A stretch of 64,000 bases of DNA from Tenrec ecaudatus (GCF_050624435.1 NC_134546.1:12423001-12487000), one strand, 5' to 3'; counted from the stretch's first letter, positions 21,026 to 32,735 are shown. The notes: generated by a model from the sequence alone, not told the origin. Translations and numbers: made by a program.

Positions 21026-23189
21026 TCTCAACAAGGGACTTAAGTGGTCACTTGATTCAGTCACTTTTTACTTTTGTGAATGAAAATCCCATCTAGGAAG
21101 ATTATACCTTTAAAATCAGTGATTTTAGAAATCAGTGAGTCTTCTGAATTTAAATAGATAGATAGATAGATAGAGAGATAGATAGATAGATAGATGAATG
21201 AACAAAACACGTCTGTTTGCAGGCAGGGATGAAAGGCCGCTATATAAAGGCATAACTATCTTTCTAAATTCAGTTGCTGTTTCCTGCTTAATTTCATTTT
21301 CCTTTTCAAAATAGTCATAGGTACCAGACAACATTTTGGACTAATGGCCTGGAAAAATTCATTATAAAATCATTTTGAATTACTCAGGGAAGATGCAGAG
21401 CCTGGAAATCATTGCTTTCTGTTCCCCCCTGTGAATTTCTCCTATTTCTGTCCATGTGGGCATCGCTCAGATTTGGAGTGTTAATGAAACGTCTTTGAAC
21501 TTGCTTTTCCTTGCCACAGTGTCCACAGTGGTGATATGAGCAATTGATTTTGGATCCCTTGGTCTCCATCATCAAAGAGAGATAAAGCAATAAGCTCAGA
21601 CAAATTCCTTTTCCATAGCAGTAGTTTGTCTGTAAGGACGTTTAATTTTCTTTTAATGGTACTCTGGCTCTACTAAAGTATCAGAATAGAAACGTCACCA
21701 GGTGCAGTACTTACTTCTCAGAAGAATGTGTGCTTTGGTTCTTGCGTTATACCAGGAAATGGCTGCAGTAAATTGTTGTACGGACACTATGTATTTTGAA
21801 AGTATACTTCATACTTAAACGATAAGCTTTACTTCCTGTGAATGTACCCGAATGTGTGTGCAAACACAGTAATTCAAAGACTAGGTGTTGATTATTCCGT
21901 TTATGAACACGTTTTGAAATACAGCCAGGGAAGCATGCTGATCTGTGCCATTGAATGGGGGGAAACAGCATGACAACGGCCACCTGGACACTACAGTATC
22001 AACTGTGACGCCGAGGAGGCTCTGGGACGAGTTAGCTACTGAAGTGAAGCCCAGTTTCTACCTTGAGCTCTATGTTGATGTGGGTGTGTTTCATTTCCGG
22101 CTATTCCCAACAAAGACAGGAGAACAAGGGTCTGTGCAGTGGAGTTAACATGTTGGGGAGGTTGAGAGAGTGAAGTCCACCAAGAACCCACCTGGACTTT
22201 GGGGTAAGGCATGTATTTCTCTACATATAAAGCAATCCACCTGGGTGTATGTTTTTAAAAACAGGCAACTAGTCAGAAGTGTCTTGCATCATGGTATCGA
22301 TAAATGTACTTGTTGAAAGCTTGGTGTTTGCCCAAGTAAAGGAACCTTTGGGGAGTCAGAGGTGGATGGGGGCAGCTTGGTCCTGGCTCACTGGAGCTGA
22401 TTGGGAGGTTTTCCGAATCCTGCAAGCCGGTGGTTAAACAGAGACAGAGAATATAAGAAAACAGAGATAGAAAAAGTAAACGATATGATCTCCTAATTAA
22501 ATTATGTTCAAAATAAATAACAAGTACTCATCCCTTCTTAATTATTTTACTATTATCTCGTCTCTGGAGGTTATTCATGACTAGCCTGCTGGAAAGAGTG
22601 AAGAATGCTGTCTACCTGCTGCCCTGAGTTCAGCATTGCCTCTTCGGTGACTTGACATTGGCAATGACAGAAGCAGTTACAGTGTGGAAATTGGCAAAGG
22701 CTACAAATAAGGCCTGATTTATTATTTTGTGTCTGATTTAGAAGATGATGGAGAAACCGCCAATAGGGCTAAGTACTATAAGCACCCACATGCAGTTCTG
22801 TAGCCCTTACACTGTGAATGCCATAAGAATTTGAGGCCATATTCTTTCAGGATAAGTCACTCACTTTATGGATGAGTGAATGATGGCCTGACATGTGTCT
22901 TTGCTATTTTACGTTCTTCGTATTTCCCCATGCTGGAGCCACTCTTGTTCATTCACTGCAGCATTGATTTGGCGATAGTTGTAAGAATTGGGCAAAACTC
23001 AATGAAAACATTGTTTTAGCCTCAATTGACAGTGGATAGGGAGGCCGGATAAAATACAGGATGTCCTTTTATATTTGAATTCATAACAACAATAGATTTA
23101 TATACATCTCTGTGTTTCCCATGTAACCATAGAGTCTCCGATGTTTTCATTCATTACACCTGGTATCCCTACATATGGAATTGTAAGAA
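21026..23189. other. Mostly unassigned DNA with a GATA microsatellite
   Basis: A (GATA)n tract lies at 21155-21194. Otherwise no repeat family or gene is recognisable. The frames are short, and the sense and antisense ones overlap. Confidence 0.45.
21155..21194. repeat. (GATA)n microsatellite
   Basis: About ten GATA units with one GAGA interruption; the whole tract reads ATAG/GATA repeats. Confidence 0.9.
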
Positions 23190-23490
23190 ATATTCGTTAG
23201 CTGACATCCAGTTGGCCTCTGACTCATAACGACCCCATGCAGAACAGAAGGAAACCCTGCCTGCTCATCTCCGTAATTGGCTCACATGGGACCATTTTAA
23301 GCCCGAGGATTTCTACCGGCTCATCTTTGGAGGTAGACCACCAGGCCTTTCTTCTTAGTCCATCTTGATCTGGCAGTTCTGCGTGCAACCTGCAAGCCTC
23401 TGCTGATAAATAGTCTTCAGGCCCATTGACTTGAATTCAACTCTTGTCTCCTGTGTGGAAGGTGAGATGTCTACCACTAAACAACCAATA
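23190..23490 (-). mobile_element. AfroSINE-related copy, antisense, long form
   Basis: 'gctgacatccagttggcctc', 'tgactcataacgaccccatg' and 'cagaacagaaggaaaccctg' start a reverse tRNA-SINE/BovB-type tail. 'catctttggaggtagaccac', 'caggcctttcttcttagtcc' and 'aacctgcaagcctctgctga' follow. The order is that of AfroSINE-like elements with an extra internal segment. Confidence 0.55.
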
Positions 23491-23664
23491 CCTCATGGAA
23501 TAGAGGCTATTGTGTTTTTATTACGATCTGCAAATTGTGTTCAATTTACTGATAGACATCTTTTCTATCAGCAAGGTTTCTAATAATCTTGTTAAATATC
23601 CATCAGCGTGCCACTGTATGGCATGCTCTATAGGGTGATCCAAATACTTAAGGTGTAGGGGCAG

Positions 23665-23738
23665 CATAGAGGCGGGAAAACTGGGCTCTAATCCTGGTTC
23701 CACTACTTACTTTCCTTAAGTGCATCTCTAAGCAGGAA
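23665..23738 (+). mobile_element. MIR fragment, sense
   Basis: 'gaaaactgggctctaatcct', 'ggttccactacttactttcc' and 'ttaagtgcatctctaagc' match the MIR box-B and core region. Confidence 0.5.
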
Positions 23739-24326
23739 TAGTCAGCCATGATAGAGAGTCAGGGAATTTATTTTCTTTGTTCTTTTTGAGGTTTTTGATA
23801 TATTAAAAAAAAGAAAGAAAGAAAGACTAAAGGTCAATGGGTTACAAAAAATCATGGTGTGTTTTAAATATTCTTATGGAGTAAACTTGCTCTATGCTTT
23901 TAAAACAGTTGAAATAGCACTTCATTACACTTGTTCTTTTAATAAAACTACATTCTTATTTTATCATTACAAGAGACATTTAAATTTTAGAAAAAGTATG
24001 GGAATCCATAGTGCACTGAGGAAGTACTGTGGACTTTTTAAGATATGTTATTTAGACTGCATTTTCAATCGTGTTTGCTTGTTCAGTGATACGGTAACTT
24101 CATTGGACAGTAAAATCGAAATTCTAAAATCCAGGCTTTATATGAAGAAAAGTTGGTTCACGGCAGTTTGAGGTCTTCCCTCAGGGTACTTGATTTTTTA
24201 ATATATAACATGGGTGTAATCCTCCTGATGTTCATCACCATCATTGAGTGCTCTATAAATTTTCAACAAATGCTCAGTAAATTAGTAATCCCAGAAACCA
24301 TTTAGATCAAAGTCTAGTCAAGTCAT
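23739..24326. other. Unassigned AT-rich DNA
   Basis: A 105-codon frame at 23854-24171 has no recognisable domain and no neighbouring gene. A short GAAA-rich tract lies at 23806-23826. Confidence 0.4.
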
Positions 24327-24500
24327 TATGTTGTTGTCTGTTGCCTTTCAGTTTCTCTGGTTATTGGTGACCTTGTGTGCTACACAAAAAAGTACTGCCA
24401 CATCCTGAACAATTTTCCCAACACTTTGTATGCTCAAGTCCATACTTTTGCAGCCTCTGTGTATTCATTCAGAGTGCCTTCTACATTAAGGTTTCTCATC
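24327..24500 (-). mobile_element. RTE/BovB 3' end, antisense
   Basis: 'ttatgttgttgtctgttgcc', 'tggtgaccttgtgtgctaca', 'tactgccacatcctgaacaa' and 'tttgcagcctctgtgtattc' follow the reverse of the BovB 3' end. It is strongly decayed. Confidence 0.5.
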
Positions 24501-24789
24501 TTCCAGTCATATATTAGATACTATTCAATTATGACAATGAGAAATATTGGATGCTTGTTAGCTAATTTTCAGAAGTAGATGATCACAGCTTTCCTCCTAG
24601 TCTATATTACTGTGGATGCTGTGCTGAAAAACTGCTGATCGTGGTGAACCCTGCTGGTATTTTAAATACAGGTCACATAGCTTCCAACACATCGTGATGC
24701 ATATGCCACCATCGTATGGCAAACTGACAGATGAATGGTGAAAGCCATTGATGAATATGGGTTTAGAAATCATCATCAGCATCATATCT

Positions 24790-25035
24790 TTGTTGAATGA
24801 ATATTTTGTGAAAGCCATGTCCTAAGGACTTTACATGAATTATTTCCTTTAAATATCTATCATCCTCTGAAGGAGGTAAGAATAAGAAAGAATTATTTTA
24901 TACCCATTTAGCAGATGAAGAAACACAATCTGTGTTTGTGTGACCTTGTCTGAGGTCACATAGCTATGAGATAGGGAGTTGGAATTTGATCTCAGGACAT
25001 CTGACCCCCAAAGTCCACATTCCCGATATATCAAT
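24790..25035 (-). mobile_element. MIR SINE, antisense
   Basis: 'ctaaggactttacatgaatt', 'atacccatttagcagatgaa', 'gaaacacaatctgtg', 'gaggtcacatagctatgaga' and 'ggaatttgatctcaggacat' are MIR in reverse. Confidence 0.75.
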
Positions 25036-25211
25036 GCTATTTCCCATATAATATCCTTAGTAAAACAACAGTAGACACTTTATGCAATATAAATGTTTTG
25101 CTAACATTGCTTATTGTATTTCTGTCTTAGATGGTCAGCCTCATAGTTTAGCTCCAGTTGCCAGAAAGTTATCTTTCACCGTGACGGTGTTAATGGAACA
25201 TAGCCACCTTC

Positions 25212-25350
25212 TGGGTATCCCTGGGTGACACAAAGGGTTGAAGCACTTGGCTGCTAACTGCAAGATTAGGGATTGGAGGCCACACAGGGGCACCACTGAA
25301 GAAAGGTCTACATCCCAAAGAGGAGCCATTGGAAACCCGATGAAACAAGA
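25212..25350 (+). mobile_element. AfroSINE 5' part, sense
   Basis: 'tatccctgggtgacacaaag', 'ggttgaagcacttggctgct', 'aactgcaagattagggattg', 'gaggccacacaggggcacca' and 'gaggagccattggaaacccg' follow the SINE head and body. The 3' end is missing. Confidence 0.6.
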
Positions 25351-25561
25351 CAAGAATTCCACTTCTGCCACTTCTAGTCAATATTGTGTTAGAAGTCTTG
25401 GCCAGGGCAGTAAAACAAGAAAAATTGCACACACGGGAAGACATGTAGACATGTTGTATCTCCATTCATGGATGATATGATCCTGTGTAGAGAAAGTCCC
25501 AAAGATTTCATGATACAACATTAGAACTAATATAGAAATCCGGAATCATGGTGACACAGAA

Positions 25562-25690
25562 GATAACCATCCCATAGAGTTTCCAAGGCTGTAATCCATA
25601 CAGAAGCAGATGGATACATTTTTCATAGGTTGAACCAGGGCTGTTTCAGTTAGTAGCTGGGCAATTAACCACTGCACCGCCAAACAACTT
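25562..25690 (-). mobile_element. AfroSINE 5' part, antisense
   Basis: 'cccatagagtttccaaggct', 'gtaatccatacagaagcaga', 'taggttgaaccagggctgtt' and 'gggcaattaaccactgcacc' give the reverse of body, box B and head. Confidence 0.7.
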
Positions 25691-25769
25691 TCTGTGACTT
25701 CAATGATATAAAAGGACTAGTAAAAGCACACACACAGAATCCAAAGTTTATGAGTGGTTTTCAGGATCA

Positions 25770-26710
25770 GATGGAAGGGCATCATGCATGTGGTGTGCTA
25801 ATGGTGATAGAAAGAGCACATAAAGAGCAGGGCTGCACAGTGGATTATTGTCATGGCTACCAATGGGTTGTAAACCTGGAAGAAGTTTTATTGGCAAAAG
25901 TTGTATGACAGCTCTATTTACAACCATGATCAACAAAAGTAGCTTCTGAAGCTGCTTCTGTACAACCGAGCATCTCATTGGATTTGGTTCCTTGCTTTGG
26001 AGGTTTAGGGTCATGGTTTTATGGGACATCCTAGTTAATTGGCTTCATAGCATGTTTAGGGCTTCTTTTTTACCTCCAAGTTCATTGTGGTGTTCCTGCG
26101 GTTTTAAAAGCTTGCAAGCAGACCTCCAAGATACAGGAATTGGTCTTTATTTCATCAGTTCACAGAAGAGAGTAAAGAAGAGGAGGGGGATTGGGATCGC
26201 TCCATGAACAATTGCCTCCCTAGCCGCGAGACAAGAAGTGAACGGTGCCCAGCTACCATTCCTGATGTTTTGATCCAAAGATTTCATTGAAGAATCCTGA
26301 TCCAAAAAAAGTGATATGGATATTGCCACATGGAATGCCAAATTCTCAGAGCCTCCACACTTGCTGGAGCCATGAAGGTTGACGGAGCCCTTGACACTAT
26401 TTCCCTGGCAGATTCTTTAAATCTGAAAATGAAATGACCCTTAAGCCCGTCTGTAGTTACTTAACTAGTTAGAAACATCTGCGCTGAGCATTATGCAATT
26501 TTAAGAACCATCTCTATGGGATGAAAGTGGCATCAATCACTTAAAGAATTAGGTGTAAATATTAGGGGTGTGGGTTTATATTAGTAAGATATAGGAACAT
26601 CTAAGACCGTTCCAAGACTGTAATAAATGCCACTAAATTGTACATGTGGGAACTGTCGAGTTGGTATACGTTTCGATGTATATGTTTTCAACAACAACAA
26701 CAACAACATA
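25770..26710 (+). mobile_element. Afrotherian L1-type 3' UTR retroposon, second family
   Basis: A non-coding, about 940-base unit. Its end runs 'aactagttagaaacatctgc', 'gctgagcattatgcaatttt', 'aagactgtaataaatgccac', 'taaattgtacatgtgggaac' and 'cgatgtatatgttttcaaca' into (CAA)n. I recall very similar non-coding tails from afrotherian genomes. Unrelated in sequence to the 'gagcccctaataaaa' family. The 71- and 93-codon frames inside are shadows. The 5' border is uncertain. Confidence 0.5.
26690..26709. repeat. (CAA)n tract at a retroposon end
   Basis: About six CAA units at the end of the preceding retroposon, probably its tail. Confidence 0.8.
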
Positions 26711-27099
26711 AACTAAATTTAGACGCACGCACAGTGGAACATAGCTACTCACGGATACACAGTGGATCACCATGAGTTCAAGTTGACTCCACAGTGACGA
26801 CCTACTCAGAGAGACAGTCAATACTCAGTAGGGGAGATCGTAGTGTGCCCTGTGATCGATTTATTAAATTAACACATATATGTGTGTTCTTCATAAGGGG
26901 TGATTTTTTAGCCCCCAGTCTTCACTGGCTACGCTATTAAGAGAAACTTTGTGTTAGTGGCTTGTGTGTCCCTATTGACAAAATTCTCCCAACGAGGCTC
27001 CATTATCCAGCACACAGAACCTGTTTCCCTCTAATACGATTTACCTTTCCGAATATCTGAAAATCTTTCCAGGAGAAGATTAAATTGTTTAGCTCAATA
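26711..27099. other. Unassigned DNA
   Basis: Short AfroSINE-like traces near 26725-26800 ('gttgactccacagtgacgac'), too decayed to delimit. Otherwise nothing recognisable. Confidence 0.35.
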
Positions 27100-27580
27100 T
27101 TTAATCTGTTACTTCCTTTCTAAAGACACCCCGTGGACTTTGTCATGCATCCGGCTCATAGGAGAGAATATTGATCAGTCATAAACCAAAAAGCAGAGGA
27201 ATGACCAGCACAGCCTCTCCTGTCCCCACCTGATAATTAAATTTTGATTTGAGCTGCTTTTGATTAATCTTCTTATTTGTGAGCGGGTGAATTCGAGAGG
27301 ACTGCTAAGTTTCTAAAGTTGCCGGGGACCGGTCTCTGGTGGTTGGTTCAGCTAAAGAACAGTGTGATTGCATTTTTATGGTTTTCAGATATTTAATAGC
27401 TTCTTCCTGTCATTTTCTGAATGACTGAATATGGCTCAGCCCTCTGGGAGCAGTGCTGTGTCTGAGAGCTGGGCAGATGACGGGGGTCTATGTACTTGAC
27501 TGATTGCCTTAGTCTTAATTGTTCTCTTAATTAGCTGCAGTAGCAACTGCATCTGGGGAGAGATCACGGTATTGGTAAAC
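27100..27580. promoter_or_regulatory. Candidate conserved non-coding element
   Basis: About 480 bases free of recognisable repeats, with TAATTA-type homeodomain cores: 'gataattaa' ending at 27240, 'ttgattaatc' at 27260-27269 and 'cttaattagctgcag' at 27526-27540. Such clusters are common in developmental enhancers in gene deserts. This is inference from composition only; cross-species alignment would decide. Confidence 0.3.
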
Positions 27581-28095
27581 AGCTCTACCTTGGAGCTCTG
27601 GATAATGCCTTTTGGAAGTCTGACAGTGAGCAGCTCAGGAGCTTGTCCCTCCTCAGAGACAAGGACCTGCCAAATTGGCAGCCTCAGCGGCCCCTGCTTC
27701 CCAAGTGCGACCTGTCACTCTGGCCCCTGAGAAGCAGGCTTCCAACTGTTTGTCCTTAAACAAATTAAGTTTTCATATGCAAAAATCTGGCTTTATTGAG
27801 CTGTGTGGACTTGAAAGTGAACACAAAGGCAGGGGTGGGATGTACAGGAAAGGCACCCAGCTAGCAAGCAGACTTGTGAGGGGGAGGCCCAGGGACATTG
27901 CTGCCAGCGAGAGGCTCTCCCCCAACAGTCCCTGTGTTTTCCAGGAAGGAGCCAGGACTGGGCATCAACCAGCGGTCCCTGAATTGTAGCTTGGACCCTG
28001 AGACCCAGCCTAGCCCTATTCTTATTCCAATTTAGGATTTATCCTTGTTGTTTTACTCCATGGACGTGCCCCATGCTGGCTGCGTGGGATTGAAG
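27581..28095. other. Unassigned, GC-richer DNA with one 104-codon frame
   Basis: The frame at 27675-27989 has no recognisable domain, signal or repeat. It lacks splice context and a partner frame, so I treat it as chance. Confidence 0.4.
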
Positions 28096-28097
28096 CA

Positions 28098-28203
28098 GAA
28101 CACTTGCTTTGCACAATTGATGCATGTATATGTATGGATTGTGATAAGAGTTGTATGAGCCCCTAATAAAATGCTTAAAAATAAATAAATAAATAAGAAA
28201 AAG
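28098..28203 (+). mobile_element. L1 3' end, sense, very short copy
   Basis: 'tttgcacaattgatgcatgt', 'atatgtatggattgtgataa' and 'gttgtatgagcccctaataa', then a tail of AAAT repeats. Same 3' family as 12956-14472. Confidence 0.8.
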
Positions 28204-28205
28204 GA

Positions 28206-28366
28206 AAAGAGGAAAATCGCCCCACCCCCACTAAATAGAGGGACACAATGGCTGCGACAATGGGTTCAAGTATAAAAATTGTGATGAAGCCACAGGACCA
28301 GGCAGTGTTTCATTCTGTTGTATGTAAGGTCACAAAAGCAGAACTGGCTTGATGACACCTAACGAC
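28206..28366 (+). mobile_element. RTE/BovB 3' end, sense
   Basis: 'acacaatggctgcgacaatg', 'ggttcaagtataaaaattgt', 'ccaggcagtgtttcattctg' and 'ttgatgacacctaacgacaa' are the terminal bases of BovB, including the CAA-type end. Confidence 0.7.
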
Positions 28367-29339
28367 AACACCTTTAAGTGGAGCAGAGTGTCCTTTACTT
28401 GTGTAGAGTGTGTACTTTAGGACTGAGCAAAGAGTTGTAACTCAAGAGTGCTTGTTAACCACAAGCCTGACATGGAAATTGAAGCTCTAGTGAATGGTCG
28501 CCATCTTCAGGTTTCTAAAGCTTCCCACCATTGTGTATAATGTTTTGATAGTGTGGTGTAATAAAAAGGGCCTTGGACAAAAAATAAATAAAAAGAGGGA
28601 AAGGAGCACTCACCTCCTTTGGGATGTTTAGGACATGAGGAGGGAAAAACTCCAGCGAAGGGACTCATCTCATTTGCTTTTGAAAGTGGCAGCTGTACCC
28701 TGTGGTCCTGGCGACCAGGTATGCCGAAGATGGTAGATCTGGTTTCGACTCACACTGAAGCTCTGGGAAGGAAAGCAGGTGCTTTGGAAGCAAACTGCAA
28801 AGTCAGCACTTAGTCCACAGGAGGGGACTTCAAAAGGTTTGTGGAAAAAGTGGAAGGACATGATAACAACAACCCCCCCCCCCCAATTTCCTGAAGACAC
28901 CTTGCATTTCAAAGGGCCACATAAAAGGACAAGAAATGGCTGTGTTGATGCTGCATGATCTTGACTAGGAGACGAATTGACGTTTCTGGATTATGAAAGT
29001 CAATCATGGGGGGTTCTACGGGAACAGTAGGACTCCAGGGCAGAAGGTGAATCAGATCTCCATCTGGGAATGACCTTCTCTATTTGTGGTTCCTGGGGGG
29101 TAGGGGCATAAACAGGTGGGCCCTACCTACTCCAAAGACTTGCTGTGAAAATCAAGTACGAGGCTAGTAATGAATCTCCTTTGAAAGTAAAAGACGTTCG
29201 TCAACATGGACTTTTGGTCATTCTGGCTATCTAGACAGATGAGGTAGGAATATCTCCTCCCCAAATTAACCCGGGAAAACCCTATAAATATTGTCCAACT
29301 TAATAAATACCCTAGGCTTAAAGACACTCAAAACACACA
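28367..29339. other. Unassigned DNA with a poly-C run
   Basis: A C12 run lies at 28873-28884. A tract at 28830-28860 ('acttcaaaaggtttgtggaa') resembles the ends of small mammalian DNA transposons, but no second end is found. No gene. Confidence 0.4.
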
Positions 29340-29452
29340 GCAATTATAACAGTGGACTGGAGGACACCAGCGAGGGTGAAGATGCCACGGGACTGGGCAG
29401 CTTGTTGTTCTCTTCTGCAGGGGATGGGCCTGAGTTGCAGCCAACCTAAAGG
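29340..29452 (+). mobile_element. RTE/BovB 3' end fragment, sense
   Basis: 'gagggtgaagatgccacggg', 'actgggcagcttgttgttct' and 'gcagccaacctaaaggccac' match the decayed BovB tail ('gaggatggcgcaggactgggcag...'). Confidence 0.5.
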
Positions 29453-29490
29453 CCACATTTTAGAATCAAATGATTAAACCCTTGACCGCT

Positions 29491-29562
29491 ACCATGCTTT
29501 CATTGAATACCACGCTTTCATTGAATACCACACTTTCATTGAATACCAGGCTGTCATTCTTA
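29491..29562. repeat. 18-bp minisatellite, four units
   Basis: Unit 'accatgctttcattgaat' repeats at 29491, 29509 and 29527, with a diverged fourth at 29545. The units differ by one or two bases. Confidence 0.85.
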
Positions 29563-30182
29563 TTTGACTGCGGCTCAGCCATGGCTGTACGGTTGGGTGG
29601 ACATCTTCTTCCACCACTTTTCTAGAAAAGGTCCTTCCTGCTAATCTAACAGACTCACTTCCTTCCCATAGGGAGCACTCCTCCCCAAAGCCCACTCTGC
29701 CACGACTTTGAAGATTGTCTCTGAACCGAAACTCTGGAGAACTCACACCGAAAGCAACTCCCGAAAGCTAAAGTGAGTTAAACGGTGAGATTGTGATTAG
29801 CAGGCATTCCATTTTCAAGACAAGACATGGTGTCAAGTACATCAAGGCAGGCCTGTCTCTCATTGGAAATATAGCCCGCACATTAAAGCTGATACCATGC
29901 CAAGATAAGGTTAGATAAGTACAGTCTACTCACTGCAATTCTCCAGAGTAGTTCAGCTTTGTACGGGGTAGATTTTGATTTCCTCTTTCTACGGTGCCTG
30001 TGGTTTTTGTTTGTGGTGGCGGAGATTCTGATCTATGTTAGCTGTCTACATTTGTAGTCAGAGATAGCAAAACTTGTTGTTTTTTTTTACTCTTTGGGGA
30101 CCGAGCACACAGGAAGTCATGTATTTTGGTAATAGAAGCCTTGGGCAATAGGTACCTGGTTATTATTAAGGAGGGCTTGTGT
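29563..30182. other. Unassigned DNA
   Basis: No repeat or coding signal recognised; one T8 run at 30083. Confidence 0.4.
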
Positions 30183-30384
30183 AAGGTGCTCTGGTGGTAT
30201 AGTGGTTATGTGTTGGGCTTCAATCTACATGGTTGGCAGTTTGAAACCACCAGCAGCTCTGTGGGAGGAAGACTGGGCTTTCTACTCCTATAAATAGTTA
30301 TAGTCTCAGAAACCAATAGGGGGTCCCTATGAGTCAGCATTGATACAATGGCTATGAATCTGGTTTTATTTTGTTATTTTTTGC
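30183..30384 (+). mobile_element. AfroSINE copy, sense, full
   Basis: 'aaggtgctctggtggtatag', 'tggttatgtgttgggcttca', 'ggttggcagtttgaaaccac', 'tatagtctcagaaaccaata' and 'gtccctatgagtcagcattg' cover the element from head to tail. Confidence 0.85.
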
Positions 30385-30605
30385 AGGGGGAGGGGTTTGA
30401 TAGCTTAGTGGCTAAGTGGTCGGTTGCTAGCTGAAAGATGAAGTGTTCAAACCCACCAGTCACTCCAAGGGAGAACGATTCAGCAGTCTGCTTGTGTAAC
30501 AATTTCAAGCTGTGGAAACCTTATGGGTCATTCTAGTCTGTCCTCTAGAGTAGCTATGAGTCAGAATTGACTCTAGGCACAAATGTATTTTTGTTTTGTT
30601 TCGGT
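30385..30605 (+). mobile_element. AfroSINE copy, sense, in tandem with the previous
   Basis: 'tgatagcttagtggctaagt', 'gttcaaacccaccagtcact', 'tcaagctgtggaaaccttat', 'gtctgtcctctagagtagct' and 'atgagtcagaattgactcta'. It follows the previous copy head-to-tail, so one inserted into the other's A-rich tail. Confidence 0.8.
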
Positions 30606-31930
30606 CTTTATTGATAAGGATAAAACACTAAGACTATTGAAGCCCATTGGAAACACTGGTCTAGTTGTCCAGGTTTTCCCTAATAGAAGCAACCTTGGAA
30701 ACCTTCTTACCAAGGACGGCTATGCTAGTTCTTTGTTTAGCGTATGCTGAAACTTCTGCCTCAGGAAGCACTTCTTATCACTGGTCCACTGCCCTGTCTA
30801 CAATTGTGCTACAGAGAGGTGTCGTTGGTCTGCCTCTGTCCCCATTCCTAACACTGTTTCCTACTGCCTTTCTCTACCATTGGGGCTGCAAAAGTCAATA
30901 ACACATTCTTTCTTTCAGCAAGGGGTGACTACGCATCGGACTTAGTTTGGACAATGAAATCGAACTCTTTTATCCACTAGGTTAGAGGTGTCCCTGGGAA
31001 CACTTTTGCTTTCCTGATAAACAAAAGAGGATGGGCTTGTACCTAGATCATCATTTTATCCCTTGCCTTTTCTTCCTCTGCAGATTCAAGCTGATACCCA
31101 GGGGAACATCAGCTCTTTGGTGGACAGGAAATGACCAGTCAACAGGCTGATGAGGAGAAAAGCTGGGATCGATGAAGGCAACGAAGGAGAGGCCAATAAA
31201 ACTATGGTAGCACCCACCCAACTCTGCACCCACCCTTGTTAAACACCATCAACAAACTGGTGTTTGCATCAGTCACTTCAGTCGGGTTTCTGTTACCTGT
31301 AGTACCGGCATTCTGCACACCAGACCTCTGGTCTTGGCTTGATTGCTTGAGCTGAACTTGTTTTTAATTAAAGACTCAAAGTCCATTTCAGTTTTACTTT
31401 TCCTCTTTGTTTTTTTCTTTGTAAGTTACTCCATGATTTAAGTTTGAGGGATAAGGAATCTGAAGGGAACTCTGTTTTGTTTTTAAAGAAATACACGGTA
31501 TATGTTTATAGAGCTCGCCTCAAGAAATGAAATCACCAACAGTATCCTGTTAAACCCACCATATATGCAGTTTTCTCACCCGGCCCCTTCCCACCCATCC
31601 TCCCTCCCTCCTTATATGCCACCTTCACCCTCTCCCTGTTCCTGCCCCATCCGTGGCCTCCTCCCAGTCATCAAAGTCTCATCTTTTGTTGCATAAAACA
31701 TGTTTCCTTTTCTTTGTTCTTCGTTATAACGACGGTGTTATTAAATATTTGTAATACTGACTATGTTTACTAAGCATGCATAATGTTCTCTCATTTTGTC
31801 CATGGCTTGCAGTGTTTAAGGCCCCCTAAAAGCATTGAAGAGCAGGGATGTTGCTTTGAGAGCTAAGGAGCACCTAGCCGAAGCCACGGTATTTCCAGTG
31901 TCCTCATACACATTCAATGTTGGATATTGA
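30606..31930. other. Unassigned DNA
   Basis: No repeat family recognised. There is a C/T-rich stretch at 31570-31680. Frames of 60-78 codons have no domain. Confidence 0.4.
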
Positions 31931-31934
31931 CTAC

Positions 31935-32318
31935 AGAAGACCGAGGGAGAATCACTGTAGTTGAAATATGGTGCGGATAAAGACTATTGAAAGCACCACA
32001 GACTTCTCAAAGAACAAACAAAGCCGTCATGGAAGAAGTACAGCTTCAATATTCCGAAGAAGCAAGGATGGCCAGACTTCATCCCACTTACTTTGAACAT
32101 GCTATCAGGCAAGACCCGTCCGGGAAAAGGACATCAGGACTGGTCACGTAGAGTGTCAGTGCAAAAGAGGAAGGCCCTCAACACGATGGGTTGACACTGT
32201 GGCTGGGCTCAGTCATGGGAGCATCTGGGAGGGTGGCGCAGGACTGGGCGGTATTTTGTTCTGTAATTGGGCCCCTACGTCTGAGCCAACTCCAGGGCAA
32301 CCCAATGAGAACAACATG
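31935..32318 (+). pseudogene. RTE/BovB 3' end, sense
   Basis: 'agacttctcaaagaacaaac', 'aagccgtcatggaagaagta', 'cagcttcaatattccgaaga', 'gaaaaggacatcaggactgg', 'gatgggttgacactgtggct' and 'gcgcaggactgggcggtatt'. This is the C-terminal coding end plus tail of BovB, with frameshifts. Confidence 0.75.
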
Positions 32319-32467
32319 TATCTGAAGAATTTATGAAGCATTACGTCAGTGGCTTAATTAGAAACCCCTATCTGCTCTGGAGAAGTCTTTGGCACTCTCT
32401 TGCAGGGCTTAGCAAATTATGGCCACAGCATCTGGACCCTTGCCTGTCTTTGTAAAGTCTTATTGGA

Positions 32468-32555
32468 AGGTAAGCCATAAAACCCACTGTCGTAGGGTTG
32501 ATTCCTATTCATAGAGACCCTGTATAAGGTTTCTGAGACTGTAAGACTACAGGGC
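32468..32555 (-). mobile_element. AfroSINE 3' half, antisense
   Basis: 'cactgtcgtagggttgattc', 'ctattcatagagaccctgta' and 'taaggtttctgagactgtaa' are the reverse of the SINE 3' half. Confidence 0.55.
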
Positions 32556-32735
32556 TAAGTACAAGGCTGCTAGTCACAATGTTGGCAGTTCAAACTCACC
32601 AGTAGCTCTATGGGAGAAAGATGAGGCTGTCTACTCCCGTAGAGTGACAGTCTCAGAATCTGTAGGGAGCCATTCTATGCTGTCCTGCAGGGTTACTATG
32701 GGTTGGACTGGTGGCGATGAGTTTGAGCTTTGAGT
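32556..32735 (+). mobile_element. AfroSINE, sense
   Basis: 'gctaagtacaaggctgctag', 'caatgttggcagttcaaact', 'agtgacagtctcagaatctg' and 'ttctatgctgtcctgcaggg'. It lies back to back with the antisense fragment at 32468, giving an imperfect SINE palindrome. Confidence 0.75.

Noticed and set aside
21155..21194. CRISPR-like or regulatory array
   Set aside because: It is a plain GATA microsatellite without spacers.
27675..27989. 104-codon frame starting MAASAAPASQ
   Set aside because: The start looks gene-like, but nothing after it resembles a known protein, and no splice or promoter context is visible.
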